This document shows, piece after piece, positions 8,168 to 20,855 of a stretch of 64,000 bases of DNA. A program made the translations under genes and the position numbers. The DNA is taken from assembly GCF_050337105.1 (NCBI RefSeq), contig NZ_JAKJSQ010000007.1, forward strand, positions 1-64,000, written 5' to 3'. Below the pieces are notes generated by a model that had not been told where the DNA came from, did no database searches, and saw only the letters and a list, made by a program, of their open reading frames with translations. Origin of the DNA: Aliivibrio_A kagoshimensis (GTDB lineage: Bacteria > Pseudomonadota > Gammaproteobacteria > Enterobacterales > Vibrionaceae). Position 1 is the first letter of the stretch. Every line of letters begins with the position of its first letter.

Positions 8168-8545
8168 ATGAAAACAAATACTGAGACTTCAGGTAGCTCG
8201 AAAGCAGCTGAATCATTCAAGTGGCTTATCGTCCTTGTATTACTCAGTGCAGCAGTAGTAGGTAACTATCTACTGGGTGAGTTGTCTGTTGTATTGCGCG
8301 CTTCTGGTGTCGTTGTCCTTATTGCTGCAGCTGGTGCAGTGGCTGCGTTTACTGTTAAAGGTAAAACGGCTATCTCATTTGCTCACGAATCTCGTATGGA
8401 AGTTCGTAAAGTTGTCTGGCCTACCCGTCAAGAGACATTACAAACAACATTTATTGTACTGGTTGCTTGCGTGATTATGGCATTGATACTTTGGGGTATT
8501 GACGGCGTAATGGTTCGTTTGGTTGGCTGGATCACCGGAGCTTAA
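8168..8545 (+). CDS. secE: Preprotein translocase subunit SecE
   Basis: 125 aa (E. coli 127). Three membrane segments are visible (about residues 18-36, 42-62 and 94-118), with the conserved cytoplasmic EVRKVVWPTRQET motif between TM2 and TM3. It stabilises SecY in the SecYEG channel. It lies 10 bp before nusG, the classic secE-nusG pair. Confidence 0.96.
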   Translation: MKTNTETSGSSKAAESFKWLIVLVLLSAAVVGNYLLGELSVVLRASGVVVLIAAAGAVAAFTVKGKTAISFAHESRMEVRKVVWPTRQETLQTTFIVLVACVIMALILWGIDGVMVRLVGWITGA

Positions 8546-8555
8546 GGTAAATATC

Positions 8556-9101
8556 ATGAGTGAAGCACCAAAAAAACGCTGGTATGTAGTTCAAGCATTC
8601 TCAGGCTATGAAGGCCGAGTTTCTCAGTCACTTCGTGAACATATCAAAATGCATGATATGGAAGAGTTCTTTGGTGAGGTTTTAGTGCCTACTGAAGAAG
8701 TGGTTGAGATGCGCGCAGGACAACGCCGCAAAAGTGAGCGTAAATTCTTCCCAGGTTATGTGCTTGTACAGATGATCATGAATGATCAATCTTGGCACTT
8801 AGTGCGCAGCATTCCACGTGTAATGGGGTTCATTGGTGGAACATCTGATCGTCCAGCACCTATCTCAGATAAAGAAGCAGATGCTATCCTCAATCGTTTA
8901 GAGCAAGCTCACGATGCTCCGCGTCCGAAAACTCTGTTTGAACCAGGTGAAGTGGTTCGTGTTACAGAAGGTCCATTTGTTGACTTTAACGGCACAGTAG
9001 AAGAAGTAGATTACGATAAGAGTCGTATCAAAGTGTCTGTTTCTATCTTTGGTCGCTCTACTCCTGTTGAGCTTGAATTTAGTCAGGTTGAAAAGGCCTG
9101 A
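8556..9101 (+). CDS. nusG: Transcription termination/antitermination factor NusG
   Basis: 181 aa from MSEAPKKRWYVVQAFSG, the exact E. coli length. An in-frame upstream ATG at 8523 lies inside secE and is rejected. N-terminal NGN domain (WYVVQAFSGYE, FFPGYVLVQM) and C-terminal KOW domain (PGEVVRVTEGPFVDFNGTVEEVD). It binds RNA polymerase, suppresses pausing, and couples to Rho or to S10 on the ribosome. Confidence 0.97.
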   Translation: MSEAPKKRWYVVQAFSGYEGRVSQSLREHIKMHDMEEFFGEVLVPTEEVVEMRAGQRRKSERKFFPGYVLVQMIMNDQSWHLVRSIPRVMGFIGGTSDRPAPISDKEADAILNRLEQAHDAPRPKTLFEPGEVVRVTEGPFVDFNGTVEEVDYDKSRIKVSVSIFGRSTPVELEFSQVEKA

Positions 9102-9122
9102 GTAAAAAGTCGCCAATAAAGA

Positions 9123-9151
9123 TTGTGAAAGGTGTGAGATTGAATTATAAT
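9123..9151 (+). promoter_or_regulatory. Sigma-70 promoter of rplKA
   Basis: TTGTGA (9123-9128), a 17-bp spacer and a perfect TATAAT (9146-9151), followed by TTCGCGCC. It lies in the nusG-rplK gap, where the L11 operon promoter is known in E. coli. Confidence 0.82.
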
Positions 9152-9221
9152 TTCGCGCCTTTTTGTTAACGGGGAGCTTATTCAAAAAATAGGCGTTTGA
9201 ACCCAAATTCTAGGAAATATC

Positions 9222-9650
9222 ATGGCTAAGAAAGTTGAAGCCTATATCAAACTGCAAGTTGCAGCTGGTATGGCGAATCCAAGTCCACCAGTTGGTCCTG
9301 CACTAGGTCAGCACGGTGTGAATATCATGGAATTCTGTAAAGCATTTAATGCAAAAACAGAATCTGTTGAAAAGGGTCTACCGATCCCTGTTGTAATTTC
9401 AGTTTACAGTGACCGTTCTTTTACGTTCATCACTAAAACTCCACCTGCAGCCGTTCTTCTTCTGAAGGCCGCTGGCTTAAAGTCTGGTTCTGGTCGTCCG
9501 AACACTGAGAAAGTTGGTACTGTTACTGACGCTCAAGTGCAAGAGATTGCTGAAACTAAAGCTGCAGATATGACTGGTGCTGATGTTGAAGCTATGAAGC
9601 GTTCAATTGCAGGTACTGCTCGTTCAATGGGCCTAGTGGTAGAGGGATAA
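9222..9650 (+). CDS. rplK: 50S ribosomal protein L11
   Basis: 142 aa, standard length. Begins MAKKVEAYIKLQVAAGMANPSPPVGPALGQ (shown by AGMANPSPPVGPALGQHG), the conserved N-terminal domain that contacts the GTPase-associated centre of 23S rRNA and RelA. The C-terminal RNA-binding domain ends in GTARSMGLVVEG. Followed after 4 bp by rplA in the L11 operon. Confidence 0.98.
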   Translation: MAKKVEAYIKLQVAAGMANPSPPVGPALGQHGVNIMEFCKAFNAKTESVEKGLPIPVVISVYSDRSFTFITKTPPAAVLLLKAAGLKSGSGRPNTEKVGTVTDAQVQEIAETKAADMTGADVEAMKRSIAGTARSMGLVVEG

Positions 9651-9654
9651 GATA

Positions 9655-10359
9655 ATGGCTAAATTAACTAAGCGTATGCGTAACATTCGCGAAAAAGTTG
9701 AAGTAACTAAAGATTACGACATCAACGAAGCTGTTTCTCTTCTTAAAGAACTAGCTACTGCTAAATTCAATGAAAGTGTTGATGTTGCTATCAACCTTGG
9801 TATTGATGCTCGTAAATCAGATCAAAACGTTCGTGGTGCTACGGTACTTCCGCACGGTACTGGTCGTGATATCCGTGTTGCTGTTTTCACCCAAGGTGCA
9901 AACGCAGAAGCTGCTAAAGAAGCTGGTGCTGATTTAGTGGGTATGGATGATCTAGCAGCGCTAGTGAAAAAAGGCGAAATGAATTTTGACGTTGTTGTTG
10001 CATCTCCTGATGCAATGCGCGTTGTAGGTCAGCTTGGTACCATTCTTGGACCACGTGGCCTAATGCCTAACCCTAAAGTTGGTACTGTAACTCCTAACGT
10101 TGCTGAAGCGGTTAAGAACGCTAAAGCGGGTCAGGTTCGTTACCGTAACGACAAAAATGGCATCATCCACTCTACCATCGGTAAAGCAGATTTTGATGCT
10201 AACCAACTTAAAGAGAACTTAGAAGCTCTTTTAGTTGCTCTTAAGAAAGCCAAGCCTACTTCGGCTAAAGGCGTATTCCTTAAGAAAGTAAGCATCTCAA
10301 CTACTATGGGTGCTGGTGTTACTGTTGACCAAGCTACTTTGGATACAGTTGCAAGCTAA
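9655..10359 (+). CDS. rplA: 50S ribosomal protein L1
   Basis: 234 aa (E. coli 234). Binds the L1 stalk of 23S rRNA and, in E. coli, represses its own L11-L1 mRNA. Conserved blocks are LPHGTGRDIRVAVF and LGPRGLMPNPKVGTVT. The gene sits 4 bp after rplK, which suggests translational coupling. Confidence 0.98.
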   Translation: MAKLTKRMRNIREKVEVTKDYDINEAVSLLKELATAKFNESVDVAINLGIDARKSDQNVRGATVLPHGTGRDIRVAVFTQGANAEAAKEAGADLVGMDDLAALVKKGEMNFDVVVASPDAMRVVGQLGTILGPRGLMPNPKVGTVTPNVAEAVKNAKAGQVRYRNDKNGIIHSTIGKADFDANQLKENLEALLVALKKAKPTSAKGVFLKKVSISTTMGAGVTVDQATLDTVAS

Positions 10360-10360
10360 T

Positions 10361-10388
10361 TTGCTTTAGCGCAAGATTAATGTATAAT
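10361..10388 (+). promoter_or_regulatory. Sigma-70 promoter of rplJL-rpoBC
   Basis: TTGCTT (10361-10366), a 16-bp spacer and TATAAT (10383-10388), followed by TTTGCGCC. It starts 2 bp after the rplA stop. The -10 region and discriminator closely copy those of the rplK promoter. Confidence 0.8.
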
Positions 10389-10616
10389 TTTGCGCCTATC
10401 AAATTAATGGTTGGGGCTGCCAGTTAGTTAATTACTAAATGGGAGTCTCCGTCCAAGACCGTAGGCGTTCTTCGGAACTTAATACCACCTACGTAGACGG
10501 TGCCCGAACTGATTGTAAGTTTACTTTCAATCTGGGAATGCACCGTAAGTACTGTCACTATATTTTTAGTGATTGGTGTAATACCGGCATTGCCGGACAA
10601 CCAGGAGTAAATCCAA
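10389..10616 (+). promoter_or_regulatory. L10 leader: autoregulatory 5' UTR of rplJ
   Basis: A 228-nt untranslated leader between the promoter and rplJ. It holds the kind of folded site where L10-(L7/L12)4 represses translation: paired strands such as CCGTAGGCG / CTACGTAGACGG around an AACTTAATACCACC bulge, and a later GGTAATACCGGCATTGCCGG-like hairpin before the ribosome binding site (ACCAGGAG). An open frame across it is not a gene. Regulation is inferred from the E. coli L10 leader. Confidence 0.82.
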
Positions 10617-11111
10617 ATGGCTTTAAATCTTCAAGACAAAAAAGCAATTGTTGCTGAAGTCAACGAAGCAGCCAGTGGTGCACTTTCTGCAGTTATTGCT
10701 GACTCTCGCGGCGTTCCTGTTGGTGCGATGACTTCTCTACGTAAACAAGCTCGTGAAGCTGGTGTTTACATGAGAGTTGTTCGTAACACATTAGCACGCC
10801 GTGCAGTTGAAGGCACAGACTACGAATGTCTACAAGACGTATTCGTAGGTCCAACTTTGATCGCATTTTCTAACGAGCACCCAGGTGCTGCTGCGCGTCT
10901 TTTTAAAGACTTCGCTAAAGAGAACAAAGAATTTGAAATCAAAGCTGCTGCATTCGAAGGCGCAGTTGCTGACGCAGATATACTAGCGACACTACCAACA
11001 TACGACGAAGCTATCGCACGCCTAATGATGTGCATGAAAGAAGCTTCTGCTGGCAAGTTGGTTCGTACTATCGCTGCTGTTCGTGATCAAAAAGAAGAAG
11101 TTGCGGCTTAA
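10617..11111 (+). CDS. rplJ: 50S ribosomal protein L10
   Basis: 164 aa (E. coli 165). N-terminal globular domain binds 23S rRNA (KQAREAGVYMRVVRNTLARRAVEGT), and the C-terminal helix anchors L7/L12 dimers. It acts with L12 as autogenous translational repressor at the leader just upstream. The SD AGGAG lies 10 bases upstream of the start. The next gene is rplL after 58 bp. Confidence 0.97.
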   Translation: MALNLQDKKAIVAEVNEAASGALSAVIADSRGVPVGAMTSLRKQAREAGVYMRVVRNTLARRAVEGTDYECLQDVFVGPTLIAFSNEHPGAAARLFKDFAKENKEFEIKAAAFEGAVADADILATLPTYDEAIARLMMCMKEASAGKLVRTIAAVRDQKEEVAA

Positions 11112-11169
11112 GGCCTCGCTTTATTTTGATTACAAATTAAACTTATTGTTGACTTAAAAGAGAATTGTT

Positions 11170-11538
11170 ATGTCTATTACTAACGAGCAAATCCTAGACG
11201 CAGTTGCAGAAATGTCTGTAATGCAAGTTGTTGAGCTTATCGAAGCTATGGAAGAAAAATTTGGTGTTTCTGCAGCAGCTGCTGTAGTTGCAGGTGGCGC
11301 AGCTGGCGGCGAAGCTGCTGCTGAGCAAACTGAATTTGACGTAATCCTAACAGCTGCTGGCGCACAGAAAGTACAGGTTATCAAAGCTGTACGTGCAGCA
11401 ACTGGTCTTGGTCTTAAAGAAGCTAAAGGTCTTGTAGATGGCGCTCCTGCACCTCTAAAAGAAGCTGTTTCTAAAGAAGAAGCAGAAACACTGAAAGCTG
11501 CTCTAGAAGAAGCTGGTGCTTCTGTTGAAGTTAAGTAA
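11170..11538 (+). CDS. rplL: 50S ribosomal protein L7/L12
   Basis: 122 aa (E. coli 121). N-terminal dimerisation domain, an alanine/glycine-rich hinge (AAAAVVAGGAAGGEAAAEQ, about residues 34-53) and the C-terminal factor-binding domain (KVQVIKAVRAATGLGLKEAK). Forms the ribosomal stalk that recruits GTPase factors. Confidence 0.98.
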   Translation: MSITNEQILDAVAEMSVMQVVELIEAMEEKFGVSAAAAVVAGGAAGGEAAAEQTEFDVILTAAGAQKVQVIKAVRAATGLGLKEAKGLVDGAPAPLKEAVSKEEAETLKAALEEAGASVEVK

Positions 11539-11571
11539 TATTTACTTAATTTCCTAGCCTTAATCGGCTAT

Positions 11572-11602
11572 GGCTGGTGGTTAATTAACCACCGGCCTTT
11601 TT
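11572..11602 (+). terminator. rplL-rpoB attenuator
   Basis: GGCTGGTGGTTAATTAACCACCGGCC-type palindrome, with a stem of at least 11 bp, followed by TTTTT. It sits 33 bp after rplL, at the position of the partial terminator that sets the ratio of ribosomal protein to RNA polymerase transcripts in E. coli. Confidence 0.82.
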
Positions 11603-11711
11603 GCTCTGTAGGGTGTGTGTGATTTTCACACTGTTTTGCCTCCTCACACCTAAGCAAAAAACAGCAATTGTTGTACTGATTGTTGCACTACAGCAAACAG
11701 TGTTATTAGTC

Positions 11712-11750
11712 ACTGTCCTACCCCTTTTATTTGAAGAAAAGGTGGACAGT
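11712..11750 (+). promoter_or_regulatory. Putative RNase III processing stem before rpoB
   Basis: ACTGTCC-tACCcCTTTT pairs with AAAAGGTGGACAGT around an atttgaag loop, giving a long imperfect stem 33 bp before rpoB. E. coli has an RNase III-cleaved hairpin at the same place. The stem is seen in the sequence; processing is inferred. Confidence 0.6.
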
Positions 11751-11782
11751 TAGGGTCACTTATCAGCTAGCTGAGGAACCCC

Positions 11783-14700
11783 ATGGTTTACTCTTATACC
11801 GAGAAAAAGCGCATCCGTAAGGACTTTGGTAAGCGTCCACAAGTGTTGGACATACCATACTTGCTATCTATCCAACTCGATTCTTTTAAAAAGTTTATCG
11901 AGCAGGATCCAGAAGGGCAACATGGTCTTGAAGCTGCCTTCCGTTCTGTTTTTCCAATTCAGAGCTATAATGGCAATTCAGAGCTGCAATACGTTAGCTA
12001 TCGTCTTGGTGAGCCTGTATTCGATGTTAAAGAATGTCAAATTCGAGGCGTCACTTATTCGGCACCGCTACGCGTAAAATTACGTTTAGTTGTTTACGAT
12101 CGTGATGCACCGGCAGGTACTGTAAAAGACATTAAAGAACAAGAAGTCTACATGGGCGAAATGCCGCTTATGACTGACAATGGTACCTTTGTAATTAATG
12201 GTACTGAGAGGGTTATCGTATCCCAGCTGCACAGAAGCCCAGGCGTATTCTTCGACAGCGATAAGGGTAAAACCCACTCATCGGGTAAAGTTCTTTATAA
12301 CGCACGCGTTATTCCATACCGTGGTTCATGGTTGGATTTTGAATTTGATCCGAAAGATAGCTTATTTGTTCGTATTGACCGTCGTCGTAAATTACCAGCA
12401 TCTATTATCTTACGTGCTCTTAATAAGACTACGGAAGAGATCCTTGATCTGTTCTTCGAAACGGTAACGTTTGAAGTTAAAGATCAAAGCTTGATGATGG
12501 AATTAATTCCAGACCGTTTACGTGGTGAAACAGCAACGTTTGATATTGCTGTAGATGGCACAGTATATGTAGAAGCTGGTCGTCGTGTTACCGCTCGTCA
12601 TATTCGTCAATTGACTAAAGATAACGTTACACATATTGAAGCGCCTATTGATTACATCTTAGACAAAGTTTCAGCACGTGATTATGTTAACGAAGAAACT
12701 GGCGAACTGATTGTTTCAGCTAACGAAGAGTTAAGCTTAGAAGCATTGGCGAATCTGTCACAAGCTGGTCATAAGAAGATTGAAGTACTTTTCATCAATG
12801 ATCTTGACCACGGTCCATACATTTCAAACACACTACGTGTTGATAGTACTGTAGACCGTTTATCTGCGTTAGTTGAAATCTACCGTATGATGCGTCCTGG
12901 CGAGCCACCGACAAAAGATGCAGCTGAAGGCTTATTCAATAGCTTGTTCTTCGCGGAAGAGCGCTATGATCTGTCAGCAGTTGGTCGTATGAAGTTTAAC
13001 AGCTCGATCGGTCGTGATGAAATTACGGGTTCTGGCATCTTAGATGAAGATGACATTATCCAAGTAATGCGTAAATTAGTTGGCATTCGTAACGGTATTG
13101 GTGAAGTAGATGATATTGATCATCTTGGTAACCGTCGTATTCGTTCTGTTGGCGAAATGGCAGAGAACCAGTTCCGTGTAGGTCTAGTTCGTGTTGAGCG
13201 TGCTGTAAGAGAACGTCTAAGTTTAGGCGACCTTGATGCAATCATGCCCCAAGATTTGATTAATGCGAAGCCTATTTCTGCGGCAGTGAAGGAGTTCTTC
13301 GGTTCTTCTCAATTGTCACAGTTTATGGACCAGAACAACCCGTTATCAGAAGTTACTCACAAACGTCGTATCTCGGCGCTTGGTCCAGGTGGTCTGACTC
13401 GTGAACGTGCTGGTTTTGAAGTTCGAGATGTACACGCAACGCACTACGGTCGTTTATGTCCGATTGAGACCCCTGAAGGTCCAAATATCGGTCTAATTAA
13501 CTCACTGTCTGCATTTGCACAATGTAACTCGTATGGCTTCCTTGAAACTCCATACCGTAAGATCATTGATGGCAAGGTTACTGATCAAGTCGATTACCTA
13601 TCAGCGATTGAAGAAGGCCAGTACATCATTGCACAGGCAAACTCTTCTTTAACTGTTGAAGGTGGCTTTGAAGATGAGCTAGTTACTGCTCGTCAAAAAG
13701 GCGACTCAGGACTGCATCCACGTGATCACGTCCAGTATATGGATGTTGCAACTAACCAAGTTGTATCAGTAGCGGCGTCGTTGATTCCGTTCCTAGAACA
13801 CGATGATGCTAACCGTGCATTGATGGGTGCAAACATGCAACGTCAGGCTGTCCCGACTCTACGTGCTGATAAGCCGTTAGTTGGTACTGGTATCGAACGT
13901 AATGTTGCTGTGGATTCAGGCGTGACAGAAGTTGCTAAACGCGGCGGTCACATTCAGTCTGTTGATGCATCTCGTATCGTGGTTAAAGTTAATGAATCAG
14001 AGTTGGTTCCAGGTGAAGCTGGCATCGATATCTACAACTTAACAAAATATACTCGTTCTAACCAAAACACATGTATTAATCAGCGTCCAACAGTGATGCC
14101 TGGTGAACTTGTGGCTCGTGGTGATGTTCTTGCTGATGGTCCTTCAACAGACCTTGGTGAACTTGCTCTTGGTCAGAACATGCGTATCGCATTTATGCCT
14201 TGGAATGGTTATAACTTCGAGGATTCAATCCTTGTATCTGAGCGTGTTGTTCAGGAAGACCGTTTCACAACGATTCACATTCAAGAGCTATCATGTGTTG
14301 CACGTGATACCAAACTTGGAAGCGAAGAGATTACTGCAGATATCCCGAATGTCGGTGAAGCTGCACTTTCTAAGCTTGATGAATCTGGCGTGGTTTACAT
14401 CGGTGCTGAAGTTAAAGGCGGAGACATCCTAGTTGGTAAAGTGACACCAAAAGGTGAAACACAACTGACTCCTGAAGAGAAGCTACTACGTGCAATCTTC
14501 GGTGAAAAAGCGTCTGACGTTAAAGACTCTTCACTGCGTGTTCCAAACAGTGTTTCTGGTACTATCATTGATGTACAAGTATTCACTCGCGATGGCGTTG
14601 AAAAAGATAAGCGTGCTTTAGAAATTGAAGCTATGCAGCTGAAAGAAGCTAAGAAAGACATCACTGAAGAGTTCCAAATTCTTGAAGGTGGTCTTCTAGC

Positions 14701-15808
14701 TCGTGTGCAAACACTTCTTCTCTCTGCAGGTTACAGCGAAGACAAGCTTGCGACTATTGGTCGTAAACATTGGCTTGAGCAGACTCTGGATGATGAAGAT
14801 CAGCAGAATCAACTTGAGCAACTTGCTGAGCAGTTCGACGAACTTAAGGCCGAATTCGATAAGAAATTCGATACCAAGCGTCGTAAGATTACTCAAGGTG
14901 ATGATTTAGCACCGGGTGTTCTTAAGATTGTTAAGGTTTACCTTGCGGTTAAACGTCGTATTCAACCTGGTGATAAGATGGCAGGTCGTCACGGTAACAA
15001 AGGTGTAATTTCTAAGATTAACCCTGTTGAAGATATGCCGTACGATGAAACCGGACGTCCAGTCGATATAGTACTTAACCCATTGGGTGTACCGTCTCGA
15101 ATGAACATCGGTCAGATCCTTGAAACACATATGGGTCTAGCTGCTCGTGGTATTGGTGATAAACTGAACAAGATGCTTAAAGAACAGCAGGAACTACATA
15201 AGTTCCGTAATTTCTTGCAGAAAGTTTATGACCTAGGCGACACACGTCAGAATATCGATATTGCTCAGTTAACTGATACCGAAGTTCGAACACTAGTTCA
15301 GAATCTTCGTGGTGGTCTTCCGATTGCTACTCCAGTATTTGATGGTGCTCCAGAAGTCTCTATCAAAGAGCTGTTGAAGCTGGCAGATCTACCTGAATCA
15401 GGTCAGTTGACACTGTTTGATGGCCGTACTGGTGATCAGTTTGAACGTCCTGTAACGGTTGGTTACATGTACATGTTGAAACTGAACCACTTGGTTGATG
15501 ACAAGATGCACGCACGTTCTACTGGCTCTTACAGCTTAGTTACTCAGCAGCCGCTGGGTGGTAAAGCTCAGTTTGGTGGTCAGCGTTTCGGAGAGATGGA
15601 AGTATGGGCACTAGAAGCTTATGGTGCTGCTTATACTCTTCAAGAGATGCTAACTGTTAAGTCAGATGACGTGAATGGCCGTACTAAGATGTATAAAAAC
15701 ATCGTAGATGGCGATCATCGTATGGAACCTGGCATGCCAGAATCGTTCAACGTATTGTTGAAAGAGATTCGCTCGCTAGGTATCAACATCGAGCTAGAAG
15801 ACGAATAA
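11783..15808 (+). CDS. rpoB: DNA-directed RNA polymerase beta subunit
   Basis: 1341 aa (E. coli 1342), full length and uninterrupted. Conserved features include the rifampicin-pocket region near residues 510-575 (SSQLSQFMDQNNPLSEVTHK, RRISALGPGGLTRERAGFEV), the ATHYGRLCPIETPEGPNIGLI block, GDKMAGRHGNKGVIS, and the C-terminal ESFNVLLKEIRSLGINIEL. The residues in the rifampicin cluster look wild type (D516, H526 and S531 equivalents are present). Start ATG with upstream GAGGAAC. Confidence 0.99.
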   Translation: MVYSYTEKKRIRKDFGKRPQVLDIPYLLSIQLDSFKKFIEQDPEGQHGLEAAFRSVFPIQSYNGNSELQYVSYRLGEPVFDVKECQIRGVTYSAPLRVKLRLVVYDRDAPAGTVKDIKEQEVYMGEMPLMTDNGTFVINGTERVIVSQLHRSPGVFFDSDKGKTHSSGKVLYNARVIPYRGSWLDFEFDPKDSLFVRIDRRRKLPASIILRALNKTTEEILDLFFETVTFEVKDQSLMMELIPDRLRGETATFDIAVDGTVYVEAGRRVTARHIRQLTKDNVTHIEAPIDYILDKVSARDYVNEETGELIVSANEELSLEALANLSQAGHKKIEVLFINDLDHGPYISNTLRVDSTVDRLSALVEIYRMMRPGEPPTKDAAEGLFNSLFFAEERYDLSAVGRMKFNSSIGRDEITGSGILDEDDIIQVMRKLVGIRNGIGEVDDIDHLGNRRIRSVGEMAENQFRVGLVRVERAVRERLSLGDLDAIMPQDLINAKPISAAVKEFFGSSQLSQFMDQNNPLSEVTHKRRISALGPGGLTRERAGFEVRDVHATHYGRLCPIETPEGPNIGLINSLSAFAQCNSYGFLETPYRKIIDGKVTDQVDYLSAIEEGQYIIAQANSSLTVEGGFEDELVTARQKGDSGLHPRDHVQYMDVATNQVVSVAASLIPFLEHDDANRALMGANMQRQAVPTLRADKPLVGTGIERNVAVDSGVTEVAKRGGHIQSVDASRIVVKVNESELVPGEAGIDIYNLTKYTRSNQNTCINQRPTVMPGELVARGDVLADGPSTDLGELALGQNMRIAFMPWNGYNFEDSILVSERVVQEDRFTTIHIQELSCVARDTKLGSEEITADIPNVGEAALSKLDESGVVYIGAEVKGGDILVGKVTPKGETQLTPEEKLLRAIFGEKASDVKDSSLRVPNSVSGTIIDVQVFTRDGVEKDKRALEIEAMQLKEAKKDITEEFQILEGGLLARVQTLLLSAGYSEDKLATIGRKHWLEQTLDDEDQQNQLEQLAEQFDELKAEFDKKFDTKRRKITQGDDLAPGVLKIVKVYLAVKRRIQPGDKMAGRHGNKGVISKINPVEDMPYDETGRPVDIVLNPLGVPSRMNIGQILETHMGLAARGIGDKLNKMLKEQQELHKFRNFLQKVYDLGDTRQNIDIAQLTDTEVRTLVQNLRGGLPIATPVFDGAPEVSIKELLKLADLPESGQLTLFDGRTGDQFERPVTVGYMYMLKLNHLVDDKMHARSTGSYSLVTQQPLGGKAQFGGQRFGEMEVWALEAYGAAYTLQEMLTVKSDDVNGRTKMYKNIVDGDHRMEPGMPESFNVLLKEIRSLGINIELEDE

Positions 15809-15866
15809 TCCCAGTTACTGGGATTATTGAAAGAACTTGAAGGCGCTCAGCCTGAGCGCCTTTTTT
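15807..15866 (+). terminator. Two hairpins with a U-tract between rpoB and rpoC
   Basis: Hairpin 1 (15807-15825) AATCCCAG-tta-CTGGGATT overlaps the rpoB stop. Hairpin 2 (15840-15862) AAGGCGCTCA-gcc-TGAGCGCCTT is followed by TTTTTT at 15861-15866, so it has the full form of an intrinsic terminator inside an essential operon. rpoC must be transcribed through it or from a promoter beyond it. It may act as a partial attenuator or be countered by antitermination or translation-coupled folding. Confidence 0.75.
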
Positions 15867-15890
15867 GGTACCTCCTTACAGGAGCCGAAT

Positions 15891-20105
<4,215 letters not shown>

Positions 20106-20125
20106 GATACTTAGCTTTAAGCAAT

Positions 20126-20155
20126 AAAAAAAGGCACTCATATGAGTGCCTTTTT
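20126..20155 (+). terminator. Terminator of the rplJL-rpoBC operon
   Basis: AAAAAAGGCACTCA-ta-TGAGTGCCTTTTT, 20 bp after rpoC. Confidence 0.92.
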
Positions 20156-20227
20156 ATTTGCCTAGAAAAAGAGAGTATCTCTATTGCTGCCAATCTAGGG
20201 TGTAATAGAGATAACTCCTATCCGCAG

Positions 20228-20704
20228 TTAAGCGCCAGGAGGGTGAGCTAAGCTACTACTGATCAGTTGAATGAGACTATCTTCAAACTCAAAACGAATT
20301 TCAATCAATTCACCTAGAGAAGAGAGATCTGCATCAAATGAATCCGTCATTTTCTCTTCTGTGCAGTCGGTATATTTTTCCGTGAAATTAAGTAATGAGT
20401 CTGTTGTTAAACTGATCTTACTGTAGATCTGGGAGATCTCTTCCGTCGGCGAATAACCCGTGGCATTCCACTGTTCAATTACTTGATCGTAAATTTTGAA
20501 ATGACCTTCAGAAATATAATCGATGAGTTGTTGATTAAATGATTGTAGGTTCTGTACAGTGGGTAATTCTTTGGACTCAAAGGGTGGTAGTCCAGCCAGC
20601 TTACAGTAATTAACAATAAGTTCTTGGCGAGTATCTAGCCAGTGATCAATCACTGAACTTGAACCTTTCCACTGCTCTTGAAATAGATTTAACTTAGTTA
20701 GCAT
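20228..20704 (-). CDS. rsd: Regulator of sigma D (anti-sigma-70)
   Basis: 158 aa, the same length as E. coli Rsd. All-helical protein of the Rsd/AlgQ family, recognised by SSSVIDHWLDTRQELIVNYCKLAGL near the N-terminus, the YISEGHFKIYDQVIEQW stretch and the C-terminal LGELIEIRFEFEDSLIQL. In E. coli it binds sigma-70 region 4 and favours alternative sigma factors in stationary phase. It is divergent from nudC, the arrangement also seen in E. coli. Confidence 0.88.
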   Translation of the reverse strand: MLTKLNLFQEQWKGSSSVIDHWLDTRQELIVNYCKLAGLPPFESKELPTVQNLQSFNQQLIDYISEGHFKIYDQVIEQWNATGYSPTEEISQIYSKISLTTDSLLNFTEKYTDCTEEKMTDSFDADLSSLGELIEIRFEFEDSLIQLISSSLAHPPGA

Positions 20705-20855
20705 GATGGTATCCTCAACTTCTTAAATCTGTATCCATGGCGGCTACTTACTGAATTCATTACCTCAATAGGAGATGATTGAGCAAATAACCCGCTGTCA
20801 TTAAGATTAGATTGCCAGTATTTGAATAGCTCTGCAAGGGATAGAAGGGATATAG

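Noticed and set aside
8523..8555. Upstream NusG start inside secE
   Set aside because: The extra 11 residues are not part of NusG; ATG at 8556 gives the family length.
10439..10657. 72-codon frame before rplJ
   Set aside because: It covers the L10 leader RNA and overlaps rplJ in another frame; no SD or family match.
15837..15890. 18-residue N-terminal extension of RpoC
   Set aside because: It translates the hairpin and U-tract; the GTG at 15891 has a proper SD and matches the known RpoC N-terminus.
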